Part shown: positions 51,797 to 60,387 of the stretch, piece after piece | How positions within the stretch are numbered: the first letter of the stretch is position 1 | How the letters are laid out: each line of letters starts with the position of its first letter | Source of the DNA: Aquimarina mytili | Lineage (GTDB): Bacteria > Bacteroidota > Bacteroidia > Flavobacteriales > Flavobacteriaceae | Length of the DNA: 64,000 bases | Direction of reading: 5' to 3' | NCBI RefSeq assembly: GCF_016735115.1 | Contig: NZ_JAERQJ010000015.1 | Coordinates: 1-64,000, forward strand | Position numbers and translations under genes: made by a program | The notes under the pieces: model-generated | Seen by the model: the letters and a program-made list of their open reading frames with translations, nothing else | Told to the model about the DNA's origin: nothing | Database searches by the model: none

Positions 51797-53269
51797 ATGA
51801 GTATATCTATAAATTTTAATCAGTTTTGTGAGAATTTAAAGATTTCTGCTAAGAAGAAATCAATAATTTCTCTTCGACATAATTCTATCTGTAAAAAACT
51901 TAATAATGATTTTTGGAATATGAATACTGACAATGGGGGTATTTATGTCGGATCCTATGGTAGAGAGACTGCAAATGATCATATTGAAGAGATTGAAATG
52001 ATCTTCGAAATGCCATATCGATTGCAGGAAGAGTATTCTAAAAAACCCAAAAACGGACAGTTTTTATTTTTAGAAGATGTAAGAAGATCAATTGCTACCT
52101 TATATCCTAACACTTCTTTGATACAAGATAAGTTTGGAATTAAAGTTTCCTTTTTTGATAATATGAGCTTTCATATAGCTCCGGTTTTTTTTGGAAAAGA
52201 TAATGTACATGTATATGCAGATCCACGTAAAGGTGGAAGCTGGAAAACTAAAAACTTTAAAAAAGAAAAGGAAACCATAAGAATAGGAGACATTGCCACG
52301 AATTATAATCTTAAAAGATTGTGTAGAATGATTAAAGCATGGAAACACCATTGCAATGTTCCGATTAAAAACATTCTTATTGATACATTGGCTCATAAAT
52401 TTTTAATGTCCTGGCAATATAAAGATAAACCTTATTCGTATTATGATTTAATGTGTAAAGATTTTTTCAAATTTCTTATGGATCAAAAACCATCCGAAAA
52501 AGAATGGAAATCAATAGGAGGGATGCTTATTATTCCTGATTCATTTAATTTTAGGTATAAAGCAGTGATGGCCCATCATAAAGCCGAAAGCGCAATTACA
52601 TTTTCTCAAAATAATGAACATTGGCTATCGATATTAAAATGGAAGGAGATATTTGGTTCAGAATTTCCAGAGTCAATTCCATTAGAAAACCAACTTAGAA
52701 CGTTAGAACAAAATGTTTCTAAAACATATAACGTTCAGAAAAAATGTATGAATATACTTATAAAACGAAGAGTCATGTTTTCTTTATTACAAGTTTTATC
52801 CGCGGTAGCTATACCATTGGGACTTTTGGTAATAGAGTACACTAAAAACTTTGGTTTTGGTTTAAGCGTGTTTTTTACGTCAGTATTACTTTTTATAATG
52901 AGTTTGATATATAGAAAATCAAACCAGGTTAGGATAATTTTAAAACATAAAACATCTGCAAGATTAGCTATGAAAATTCATAAAAAAATTCAGCAATCTC
53001 TTAGGGATCTATACTATAATGATATTGATATATTGATTATACAAAAAAGAAAAAATAAAATTGTTTCAAAATTTCAGTCTTTGTATCAAGGAACGTCTAT
53101 GCATGTAAATAAAAGGTATCTCGAAACGATTAAAGAGTTGCCCATTACTTCAAACGTAATTAGTGAAACATTTATAACACCATCCTCAAAATTAAGAATA
53201 CCAAAATGGGAAGAAAATAAATTCAGTAAAGAAAATCATGTACAACAAGCAGTAAATTATAGAGACTAA
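51797..53269 (+). CDS. CD-NTase-like (SMODS) protein fused to a SLATT membrane domain; catalytic residues altered
   Basis: A 490-residue protein. Residues 1-300 look like a cGAS/DncV-type nucleotidyltransferase: GSYGRET (52-58) is the substrate loop, and RLCRMIKAWKHH and NILIDTLAHKF match the OAS1-C-like helices. Normally DxD follows the loop, but here the site is EEIEM, giving E65 and E67. The third carboxylate, in the F-D-x-x-P position, is H126 (FHIAP). Residues about 305-435 have two membrane helices (324-346, 351-372) and a following helical bundle, as in SLATT effector domains of anti-phage systems. Known SMODS-SLATT proteins would make a nucleotide signal and open a pore; this one may be non-catalytic. 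It is followed by a membrane protein gene. Confidence 0.68.
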   Translation: MSISINFNQFCENLKISAKKKSIISLRHNSICKKLNNDFWNMNTDNGGIYVGSYGRETANDHIEEIEMIFEMPYRLQEEYSKKPKNGQFLFLEDVRRSIATLYPNTSLIQDKFGIKVSFFDNMSFHIAPVFFGKDNVHVYADPRKGGSWKTKNFKKEKETIRIGDIATNYNLKRLCRMIKAWKHHCNVPIKNILIDTLAHKFLMSWQYKDKPYSYYDLMCKDFFKFLMDQKPSEKEWKSIGGMLIIPDSFNFRYKAVMAHHKAESAITFSQNNEHWLSILKWKEIFGSEFPESIPLENQLRTLEQNVSKTYNVQKKCMNILIKRRVMFSLLQVLSAVAIPLGLLVIEYTKNFGFGLSVFFTSVLLFIMSLIYRKSNQVRIILKHKTSARLAMKIHKKIQQSLRDLYYNDIDILIIQKRKNKIVSKFQSLYQGTSMHVNKRYLETIKELPITSNVISETFITPSSKLRIPKWEENKFSKENHVQQAVNYRD

Positions 53270-53379
53270 TATAAAAGGCAGTATTCATTTTAATACTCCA
53301 ACGCATTAATACCGTAGCAGAAAAAGATTTATTTGTAATTGATTATCTTGTAGAAGAATAACCAACACAAATCTCTTTT

Positions 53380-55341
53380 ATGTATAATTTTAACCAGCTA
53401 AAACAGCTTCTTGTAAAAGAAGGGCCAGGTAACCTCTTTTTACTTATTGTTCTCGTTGGTATTCTTCCTGCTATAGAAGATTTTTCACTTTTTGCTGTTT
53501 TTGGTTTCTCTATATCTAAGTTTCATGTTCATGAAGAGTTTCGGTTACTATATACTATTTCTTTATACTTGATTCCTTTAGGTTTAGCATTAACAATGGG
53601 AGGCAAAAATTACTATCGCATTTTAGGATTGTTGCCTACTTTTTTTGCCGCATATGTTTTTGTAATCGGTAACTCCAAAGAAGTTTCGTTAGAGGAGTAC
53701 CAAGCATTGATTGGAATTCTTCATTTTTTATGTTATAAAATCGCATTTCTTTATTTTATTGTAAAAGGGAAATTACGCTCTATACCTTTTTTATTGACCT
53801 TAATTTTAGTTTGGATTTTACTCGATATTCAACACTTGGTATTATTTTTAACCTATACTGTGCTCATACGTTTTTTATTCCTTGCCTTCAAACAAAATAT
53901 TGCCATTTTTAGAGAAACCGGACTTCAGAAAACAGCTCAATTGGCAATTAAGTCTTTCTTTTACTGGTCACCATTATTGATTTTTATTATCCCGGGAGCA
54001 ATACTAAATAATAAAATGAATAAAGCTTCTATTGATCAGCTTTATAATAATACATTTATAATGTCTACTAACGAAAGTAGAAAGTATGAAAGAGATCAGT
54101 TTGAAAAAGACCTTGAGTTTTCTCTTGAAGCCGAAGTGATTTGTCTACATGAGGCTATCGAAAAGGGGAATAATGAGATAGTACGTATCGTTAAAAGTGA
54201 AACAGATGACATCCCGGGAGAGGTAGACGATATTTTTAAAGGAATTTTTAAACCATCATTACCCCAAATGGCCCCGGTTTTTAAAGAGGAAGATTGTGGT
54301 TTTTGGGGAAAGCTCAATATTACTTGTCAAGCAAAAAATAGTGCAAAAAACACCGTAAATAAGTCTTATGTAAAGCAACGCAAACGAATGAGAGAACTTT
54401 TGGTTAATGAAGTTGATAAATCTACCAAAGATATTCAAAAAGGAGTTGAAGGCTCAACAGATGGGATTAATGATCTAATGCTGCAGGAGATCGATGCTAT
54501 TACAGAAAAATTGAAATTTACAATCCAATCTACATTTGATACGATATTGTTTATTAATCTTCTTTTGGATATCGCATTTGGTTTTTTGATTCTCAAGAGT
54601 TTTTTATATGTGTTCTCTAGAGTGGCTTTTTCATCTGATGATGAAAACTATGTAACTTTATTAGAGGGTGATAAAAATACTTCAATTGGGACATTACATA
54701 AAGCTGGTAACCAATATACTATAGATCCTGCTTCTACAAAAGAAAACTATTTTGTTTCTCGCTCCTTTGAACCTAGTGGTAGAGCACCAAAATTTTCATT
54801 ACCTCAATGGAGATCTGCTATTTTAGCAAGAATATTTACTCGCAATTATGCCATGAATAAAGTGGTCATGAAATCGAGACCAGAAATAGTTCATTTTAAA
54901 GCCATGGGTAGTCACGAATTTGTGGAGTGGGATATTAAAGAAGGAGAGGAGGTGGTTTTTCACTTTAAAAACTTTGTAGGAATGAGTGAGGGGATCAAAA
55001 TCTCGGCAATACTAAGTTTAAGATTAACGTCGCTACTTTTTGGACGTTTACTATTTACAACGGCAAAGGGTCCCGGAAAATTAATTTTAATGACCAAAGG
55101 AGAACCTATAACCGCAGAGCATACTAATGCCAATGCTAGTGTAGCGACCAGTAGAATTTTGGCGTGGCAAAAAAATACACGTTTTAATGTAGAATCAGAA
55201 CTTAACTTAGTAGATGTCTTTATGAGTGGTATTTACCTCAAAAAGAAAGAACATGACCTAATCCTCATAGATGCAGATATTAAAGGTCCTTCCAAAAATG
55301 GGATTGTTCGATTTATTAAGAATTTTATATTACCAATATAA
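53380..55341 (+). CDS. Multi-pass membrane protein with a C-terminal AIM24-like domain, unknown function
   Basis: A 653-residue protein that I do not recognise as a whole. About seven membrane helices lie in residues 15-210, then a charged region (about 211-385) with cysteines C306 and C316 and helical, coiled-coil-like segments. One more membrane helix (about 386-412) leads to a C-terminal beta-rich domain. In that domain MGSHEFVEWDIKEGEEV, KGPGKLILMTKGEPI and RILAWQKNTRFNVESEL recall the AIM24/TIGR00266 family pattern, including its Gly-Pro-Gly turn. It starts 110 bases behind the CD-NTase-like gene on the same strand, with no terminator between, so joint expression is likely. It ends 24 bases before a convergent gene. 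Confidence 0.6.
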   Translation: MYNFNQLKQLLVKEGPGNLFLLIVLVGILPAIEDFSLFAVFGFSISKFHVHEEFRLLYTISLYLIPLGLALTMGGKNYYRILGLLPTFFAAYVFVIGNSKEVSLEEYQALIGILHFLCYKIAFLYFIVKGKLRSIPFLLTLILVWILLDIQHLVLFLTYTVLIRFLFLAFKQNIAIFRETGLQKTAQLAIKSFFYWSPLLIFIIPGAILNNKMNKASIDQLYNNTFIMSTNESRKYERDQFEKDLEFSLEAEVICLHEAIEKGNNEIVRIVKSETDDIPGEVDDIFKGIFKPSLPQMAPVFKEEDCGFWGKLNITCQAKNSAKNTVNKSYVKQRKRMRELLVNEVDKSTKDIQKGVEGSTDGINDLMLQEIDAITEKLKFTIQSTFDTILFINLLLDIAFGFLILKSFLYVFSRVAFSSDDENYVTLLEGDKNTSIGTLHKAGNQYTIDPASTKENYFVSRSFEPSGRAPKFSLPQWRSAILARIFTRNYAMNKVVMKSRPEIVHFKAMGSHEFVEWDIKEGEEVVFHFKNFVGMSEGIKISAILSLRLTSLLFGRLLFTTAKGPGKLILMTKGEPITAEHTNANASVATSRILAWQKNTRFNVESELNLVDVFMSGIYLKKKEHDLILIDADIKGPSKNGIVRFIKNFILPI

Positions 55342-55365
55342 AACAATTACTATTTATTTACCTGA

Positions 55366-55821
55366 TCACTTATTAATAACGTACAATAAATGACTGCCAG
55401 AATCGGCAGAAGTATCCAGCATAACGGCAATAGTACTTTCTTTAGAATCAAATATATGAAGTGCTTTGTTTTCTCCTTGTTTCTCTGATTTTATTTTTGA
55501 ATAGTCTGTCATAAAATGTGATAATAAGCGTAACACATAGTTTTGATCATTGGTGAGATAGGTTACTTGCTTAGAACTTTTATTGATTCGTACGCCATAA
55601 TAAAAGCCGTCCGTTTTTTTCCAGTTGTAGAATATATATTTATTATGTTCTTTAGTATCTTTTAAAAACCCCTTTGTTTCTAAGAAATCGCTTAATCCTT
55701 TCATATCACCAGAACTAGAAAAATTGGTCAATATAGCACATTCTTGTTCTTTTAGATATTGGCCTGTAATATGATTTGAGGCTAAAAAAAGTAATAAACT
55801 AAAGATTAACGAATATTTCAT
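55366..55821 (-). CDS. Exported protein of unknown function
   Basis: A 151-residue protein with a signal peptide (about 1-20, ending TGQ), then a mixed alpha/beta body (LSDFLETKGFLKDT, GFYYGVRINKSSKQVTYL) without a recognised motif. It converges with the AIM24-like membrane protein gene over a 24-base gap, with no hairpin. No relation to the CD-NTase-like unit can be shown. It is monocistronic or the tail of a short unit; the gene upstream starts at 58102. Confidence 0.6.
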   Translation of the reverse strand: MKYSLIFSLLLFLASNHITGQYLKEQECAILTNFSSSGDMKGLSDFLETKGFLKDTKEHNKYIFYNWKKTDGFYYGVRINKSSKQVTYLTNDQNYVLRLLSHFMTDYSKIKSEKQGENKALHIFDSKESTIAVMLDTSADSGSHLLYVINK

Positions 55822-55945
55822 GTTTTTAAGTATTTGATCAAACTTTTTTAATAACTAAGGTTGGGATTAGTATTTAAACGGGTTCTTTGCTTTTATATTT
55901 TTTTCATTATAATTTTTGTGTTCAAATATCCCTGGTTTGAGTGTA

Positions 55946-58102
55946 TTATGTCTGCACAGTTTCAATTTTCCTGATAGCTACAGGATGACCATTAAATGCC
56001 ATATTATACGATAAAGAATCCAGTCTATTATGATCCATTAATTGATTAATATTAGCCCCTGCATTACGTTTTGCTGTTTCCATTTGAACCCCATCTCCAT
56101 AATGCCCCCAACCATGAGGAATACTGATTGTACCCGGTATGATATTGGTTGTTACCTCTGCTTCAATTGAGATGGCACCAAACTCTGAATATACTTCTAC
56201 CATTTCTTCTGGTTCGATGCTATGGCTTGCGGCATCATTGGGATGAATCATCATAGTACATCGTCTTGACCCACCTTCTAGAACAGGTAAATTATGCATC
56301 CATGAATTATTGCTACGCAGATGTCTTCGTCCGATTAGTTTTAAGGGGTATTGTTCTGCGCTTTGAGGAGTCAAAAGTTGTTCTACTTTTTTCATTTCCT
56401 CAACAAAAATTTCTGGCATCAGTTCTATACGCTTATTCTTTGTAAATAATCGTTTGGGAAGTACAGGGCGTAAAGGTGCTAATTCTATGCCTTCAGGATG
56501 CTTTTTTAAACGCTTTAAACTTACACCATCTTTTCGTAAAAAACGACCTCCCCATACACCATATGGACCTGTTTTGAGAGCTAAATCCAGTTTTGTTTTT
56601 GGGTGAATTCTGGACATAATATTACTTTTTATTCGTTGAAGTATGTTTCCGGTAAATAAACGTCTTTGTAATTCTCCCATGATTTGCCAATCATAACGCT
56701 GTTCTTTAGAAATGGATAAAGGAGCAGGGCTAAATTTTGTGGTATTACGAGTAGCTATCATATGCAACACAAACGAATAATGCATGGTTTCTAATCCCAC
56801 GGCAGGTGGCATAATAAGATCGGCATGTTGTGTTGTCTCATTTATATACATATCAATCGCCAGCATAAAATCTAAACTGGCTAAGGCTTTTTCTACGAGT
56901 TGAGAATTGGGAGCAGAACGAGCAGGATTACCGGCAATACTAATAAAGCCTCTTATCTGATTTTTGCCTTCAGTCAAAATTTCATCAGCCAGGGTCGCTG
57001 TTGGAAATTCTCCCACAATCTCTTTGTATGATTTTACTCTGCTACTATAGCGAAACATTTTTGATTCGTGTGCCATTAAAGTCACATAATCTATGGCCGG
57101 TAAAGTAAATAAGAGCCCGCCTTTTTCGTCTAATTGGCCAAGTAATACATTAATACAAGTAATTAGCCATTGACATAAGGTGCCGTATGATTGCGTATTA
57201 ACGCCCAATCTTCCGTATACTACACTATGGGAGTGTTTTATCAAATCATCCACAATATGTGTGATTTGTTCTACGGTCATGCCCGTTATAGGAGCTACCA
57301 TTTCTTTGGTATAGGGTTGGACCATTGTTTTTAACTCTTCAAAATGATCTGAAAGTAAAAGAGCTTTAGAAGTAGGGACGCCATCTTGTAGTACCAATTC
57401 ATTAATTATGGCTAATAACAGTAATACATCTTTTTCTGGGTGAATAAAATAATGTTCACTGGCTTTGGTTGCAGTTTCGGTTTTACGTGGATCAATAACA
57501 ACTACTTTTCCTCCTTTTTGTTGAATAGATTTTATTTTTTCTCGAATATTTGGAGTAGACATAAAACTACCATTAGAAGCCATAGGGTTAGCTCCTATGA
57601 TAAGGAGATAATCTAGGTTGTCTATATCAGGAATTGGAGCCATCATTGCATGACCAAACATCATTTGATTTACCAAAAAAACGGGTACCGAATCTAAACT
57701 GTGAGAGGCAAAGCGATTTTTAGTATTTAAGGCATTAATGGTATCATATAAGGTTATTGCAGTTCCAGTATTGTGAACTGTTGGATTTCCAGTGTATGTA
57801 CCTATAGCATCATTACCATATTTTTTTCTTATGCTTTTAAATTCTTTTTCTGCTATTGAAAAGGCTTCATCCCAAGATATGGTTTGCCATCCAGAAGCGG
57901 TTTTTTTTATAGGCTGCTTTAATCGATTAGGATCATTGTGTAGATCTTTTAGAGCTATGCCTTTGGGACAAATGTGCCCATGACTGTAAATATCTTCTTG
58001 GTGCCCTTTAATTCCAATTACCTCGTTATTTTGTACTTCAATCGCTAAGCCGCACATTGCCTCACAAAGATGGCAAGTACGGTATTTCATTGTTTTTGGC
58101 AT
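55946..58102 (-). CDS. Molybdopterin-dependent oxidoreductase (formate dehydrogenase/BisC-like)
   Basis: A 718-residue enzyme of the DMSO-reductase superfamily. An N-terminal Fe4S4 site is formed by C10, C13, C17 and C45 (CHLCEAMC and HICPKG). The Mo-bis-MGD domains contain YTGNPTVHNTG, the NPMASNGSFMSTP segment, ISIAGNPARSAP-like residues (FISIAGNPARS) and the C-terminal molydopterin-binding domain (LKLIGRRHLRSNNSWMHNL, L627 onward). No Tat signal is present, so it is cytoplasmic. No electron-transfer or chaperone subunit lies nearby; it may work as a single subunit with an unknown substrate. The ATG at 58102 or the one four codons later could be used. Confidence 0.88.
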   Translation of the reverse strand: MPKTMKYRTCHLCEAMCGLAIEVQNNEVIGIKGHQEDIYSHGHICPKGIALKDLHNDPNRLKQPIKKTASGWQTISWDEAFSIAEKEFKSIRKKYGNDAIGTYTGNPTVHNTGTAITLYDTINALNTKNRFASHSLDSVPVFLVNQMMFGHAMMAPIPDIDNLDYLLIIGANPMASNGSFMSTPNIREKIKSIQQKGGKVVVIDPRKTETATKASEHYFIHPEKDVLLLLAIINELVLQDGVPTSKALLLSDHFEELKTMVQPYTKEMVAPITGMTVEQITHIVDDLIKHSHSVVYGRLGVNTQSYGTLCQWLITCINVLLGQLDEKGGLLFTLPAIDYVTLMAHESKMFRYSSRVKSYKEIVGEFPTATLADEILTEGKNQIRGFISIAGNPARSAPNSQLVEKALASLDFMLAIDMYINETTQHADLIMPPAVGLETMHYSFVLHMIATRNTTKFSPAPLSISKEQRYDWQIMGELQRRLFTGNILQRIKSNIMSRIHPKTKLDLALKTGPYGVWGGRFLRKDGVSLKRLKKHPEGIELAPLRPVLPKRLFTKNKRIELMPEIFVEEMKKVEQLLTPQSAEQYPLKLIGRRHLRSNNSWMHNLPVLEGGSRRCTMMIHPNDAASHSIEPEEMVEVYSEFGAISIEAEVTTNIIPGTISIPHGWGHYGDGVQMETAKRNAGANINQLMDHNRLDSLSYNMAFNGHPVAIRKIETVQT

Positions 58103-58320
58103 GACTTGTAAAGGTATTTATTAATGAAATTATGAATACCAAAGGGAGCTTCCATTATTAGTATACACTAATTTTTGGAACCATCTTTGACTATGGTAAT
58201 TAGTCTTTATGGGGCAGACATTATCAAATATCACACAAAAGTGATAAAGGTGTATAGCTAAGATAATAAATGTGAATGAAATTTAGAAGGCGACGCTATA
58301 AAGCATCACACATTGTGTTT

Positions 58321-58698
58321 TTAGTACATGGTGTTTGGATTTTTTGAATGTTTTGGAATCTTCTGAATCGAATCCCAATGTTCGCAGATCTTCCCATTTT
58401 CATCAAATCTAAAAAAATCCATAGTAACATACTCATCATTTCCTGGCCAGGTTTGATGTGTATGCAGGGCAACTAGATTTCCCTCGGCGATACACCGTAC
58501 AAATTGTATAGATTTCTGAGGATATTCATTTTGCATACGATCAAAATAAGCAATAAACCCTTGGGTTCCGTCTGCAACATCTGGATTGTGTTGAATATAT
58601 TCTGAACCTAAATATAGCTCTACAGCTTTTTTAGGATTTCCTTCATAGGCCATCTTGTAAAAAGCAATCGCATTTTCTTTATTCTTCTCTAAATTCAT
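58321..58698 (-). CDS. SnoaL-like (NTF2-fold) protein
   Basis: A 125-residue soluble protein with the SnoaL-like ester-cyclase pattern: NAIAFYKMAYEGNPKKAVELYLG, YIQHNPDVADG (the usual YIQHNP motif), GFIAYFDRM, and ALHTHQTWPGNDEYVTMDFFRFD with the ending GKICEHWDSIQ. NTF2-fold members in such settings are often uncharacterised hydrolases or binding proteins. It is the last of a minus-strand run and 63 bases behind the DUF1579-like gene. Confidence 0.83.
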   Translation of the reverse strand: MNLEKNKENAIAFYKMAYEGNPKKAVELYLGSEYIQHNPDVADGTQGFIAYFDRMQNEYPQKSIQFVRCIAEGNLVALHTHQTWPGNDEYVTMDFFRFDENGKICEHWDSIQKIPKHSKNPNTMY

Positions 58699-58761
58699 TT
58701 GTAAAGTATTTCGTTATATTCTTATAATATGAGTGTTTGTATTAAGAAAAGATAGCTCTTA

Positions 58762-59298
58762 CTACTTAATTCGAGATCCTTTTTCTATATATTTCCAAAT
58801 ACTGGGATTTTTTGGATCACCATATTTATTTTGGCCTGTCCACGTATATGTATTGAAGTCTTCTTCAAAGATAATTTCTCCATACCTTTCATGATATTCA
58901 CCCTTATTTTGATCTTTATCATTTTGAATGATTAGTTTGCGCTTTTTTGGATCCCAATGTAGAATATCAAATAAGATCTTAGGCCAATTACTAAACATAG
59001 ATACCATTTCAAATTGTTGAGCTTTAGAATTATAATGAATGTACCAGGTATAGGTTCTTTCTTTGCCACTTGATGAAATGGCTACAGATTTTAACTCAAT
59101 GTATGTACTATCTAGTGTATATTGACAGGTACGCGTACTTTTTTCCCACCATTTTTCTTCTTTATTATCTTCTCTAACTTCCCATTTTCCAATTAAAAAA
59201 TCTAAGTCCTGAATACTTTTTTTCTGTGCAAGAATGGTCCCTGTTGCAAGTAATAGTGTAATTAGCAAAGATGCTTTCTTGAAGAATATAGTTTTCAT
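58762..59298 (-). CDS. Exported DUF1579-like (lipocalin-type) protein
   Basis: A 178-residue protein with a signal peptide (1-24, ending ILAQ). The body is a beta-barrel-like domain that starts with DLDFLIGKWEVRE, the common opening of DUF1579 and related small-molecule-binding lipocalin-like proteins. It goes on with WWEKSTRTCQYTLDSTYIEL and NTYTWTGQNKY. A ligand is not evident. It lies 78 bases behind the AraC regulator gene. Confidence 0.7.
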   Translation of the reverse strand: MKTIFFKKASLLITLLLATGTILAQKKSIQDLDFLIGKWEVREDNKEEKWWEKSTRTCQYTLDSTYIELKSVAISSSGKERTYTWYIHYNSKAQQFEMVSMFSNWPKILFDILHWDPKKRKLIIQNDKDQNKGEYHERYGEIIFEEDFNTYTWTGQNKYGDPKNPSIWKYIEKGSRIK

Positions 59299-59376
59299 AC
59301 TATGGTATTGAGTGTTAAGGATGATAGGTATGCCCCCTAATGAATATGGCTTACACCTATCATCTGTAAAGTGTTT

Positions 59377-60294
59377 TTATTCTATAGGAATGTAAAAGTC
59401 TACAATACATTTCCTTTCAGGGTGTTCATTAAAATTATTATGATAAATCTCAAAAGGGCTTCTATTCGCCTTTTTATATCCATTTTCGTTCATCCATAAA
59501 AATAGTCCTGTCCATGATTTTTCAAATTCGTCCACGCCAATTTCAAAACTACCTATAATACATTTTCCCTGTTCAATTGTAGTTAATCCTATTTCTCCTT
59601 CAGTTTTAATTGGTTTATCTAGTATAATAGAAGCACTCATCCTCACTTTATTTGCTTCTGTTATTTTGAAACTATCATAATAGATGGTAGCCATTTTTGC
59701 ATGTTCATTCATTAATCCTTTTGGCGTTGCCCATTGAATTAGTTTTTGATAGGCAGCTTCAAGATTTTGTGAACCAATACATGAGACATATGCCAAATTC
59801 ATTTTTGATATTCTCTTGACTTCAATTTTTGCACTCATTTGTATCCATTTTTTTAGGTTATTAATGATACAAATATATTTTTCGCGATCAGGATACTCTT
59901 GACCATTCTTGCTTTCGAGTTGACAAATCTTGCTAAACTTGTTTGGATTTTGTTTCCTAAATTCTGTTGGACTTACAGAATAGTATTTTTTAAATGCCCT
60001 GGTAAATGAAGAATTGTCGTTAAAACCATAGGTGATAGAAATTTCAGATATTCTACGAGTGGTATGCAATAAATCAGAAGCAGATTTTTCAACCCTTCGT
60101 CTGGTTACATATTCATTTAGGGTTTCAGAATGTGTATATTTAAATATTCTATGAAAATGAAAGGGAGAGAAGCAAGCGATTTCTGAAATTGTATTTAGGG
60201 ATAAATCGCCATCCAGGTTTTCATCAATATATTGATAAACTCTATTGATCCTGTTTTTATAATCTACTTGGATTTCGTTTTCTATTATCTTCAT
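59377..60294 (-). CDS. AraC-family regulator with GyrI-like effector domain
   Basis: A 305-residue regulator. The first 115 residues hold the double helix-turn-helix DNA-binding domain: YIDENLDGDLSLNTISEIACFSPFHFHRIFK (split at position 45) and RISEISITYGFNDNSSFTRAFKKYYSVSPTEFRK (second unit). Residues about 150-305 are a GyrI/Bmr-binding SHV-type effector domain, which in relatives such as Rob, SoxS-linked regulators and BmrR binds cationic drugs. It may control the nearby genes of this minus-strand run. No exact -7 box or operator repeat is evident. Confidence 0.9.
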   Translation of the reverse strand: MKIIENEIQVDYKNRINRVYQYIDENLDGDLSLNTISEIACFSPFHFHRIFKYTHSETLNEYVTRRRVEKSASDLLHTTRRISEISITYGFNDNSSFTRAFKKYYSVSPTEFRKQNPNKFSKICQLESKNGQEYPDREKYICIINNLKKWIQMSAKIEVKRISKMNLAYVSCIGSQNLEAAYQKLIQWATPKGLMNEHAKMATIYYDSFKITEANKVRMSASIILDKPIKTEGEIGLTTIEQGKCIIGSFEIGVDEFEKSWTGLFLWMNENGYKKANRSPFEIYHNNFNEHPERKCIVDFYIPIE

Positions 60295-60387
60295 TTTTTA
60301 AATGCATTCTAATAGTAAATATAACAAACATATCTTAGGCAAAGATGTATAACTAAGTGATTATTTTAGGTCATATTTGTGAAAATG

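Noticed and set aside
53272-53360. About 29 open codons ending in TAA between the CD-NTase-like gene and the membrane protein gene
   Set aside because: No ATG, GTG or TTG start in frame at a sensible place and too short; possibly a relic, but not supportable.
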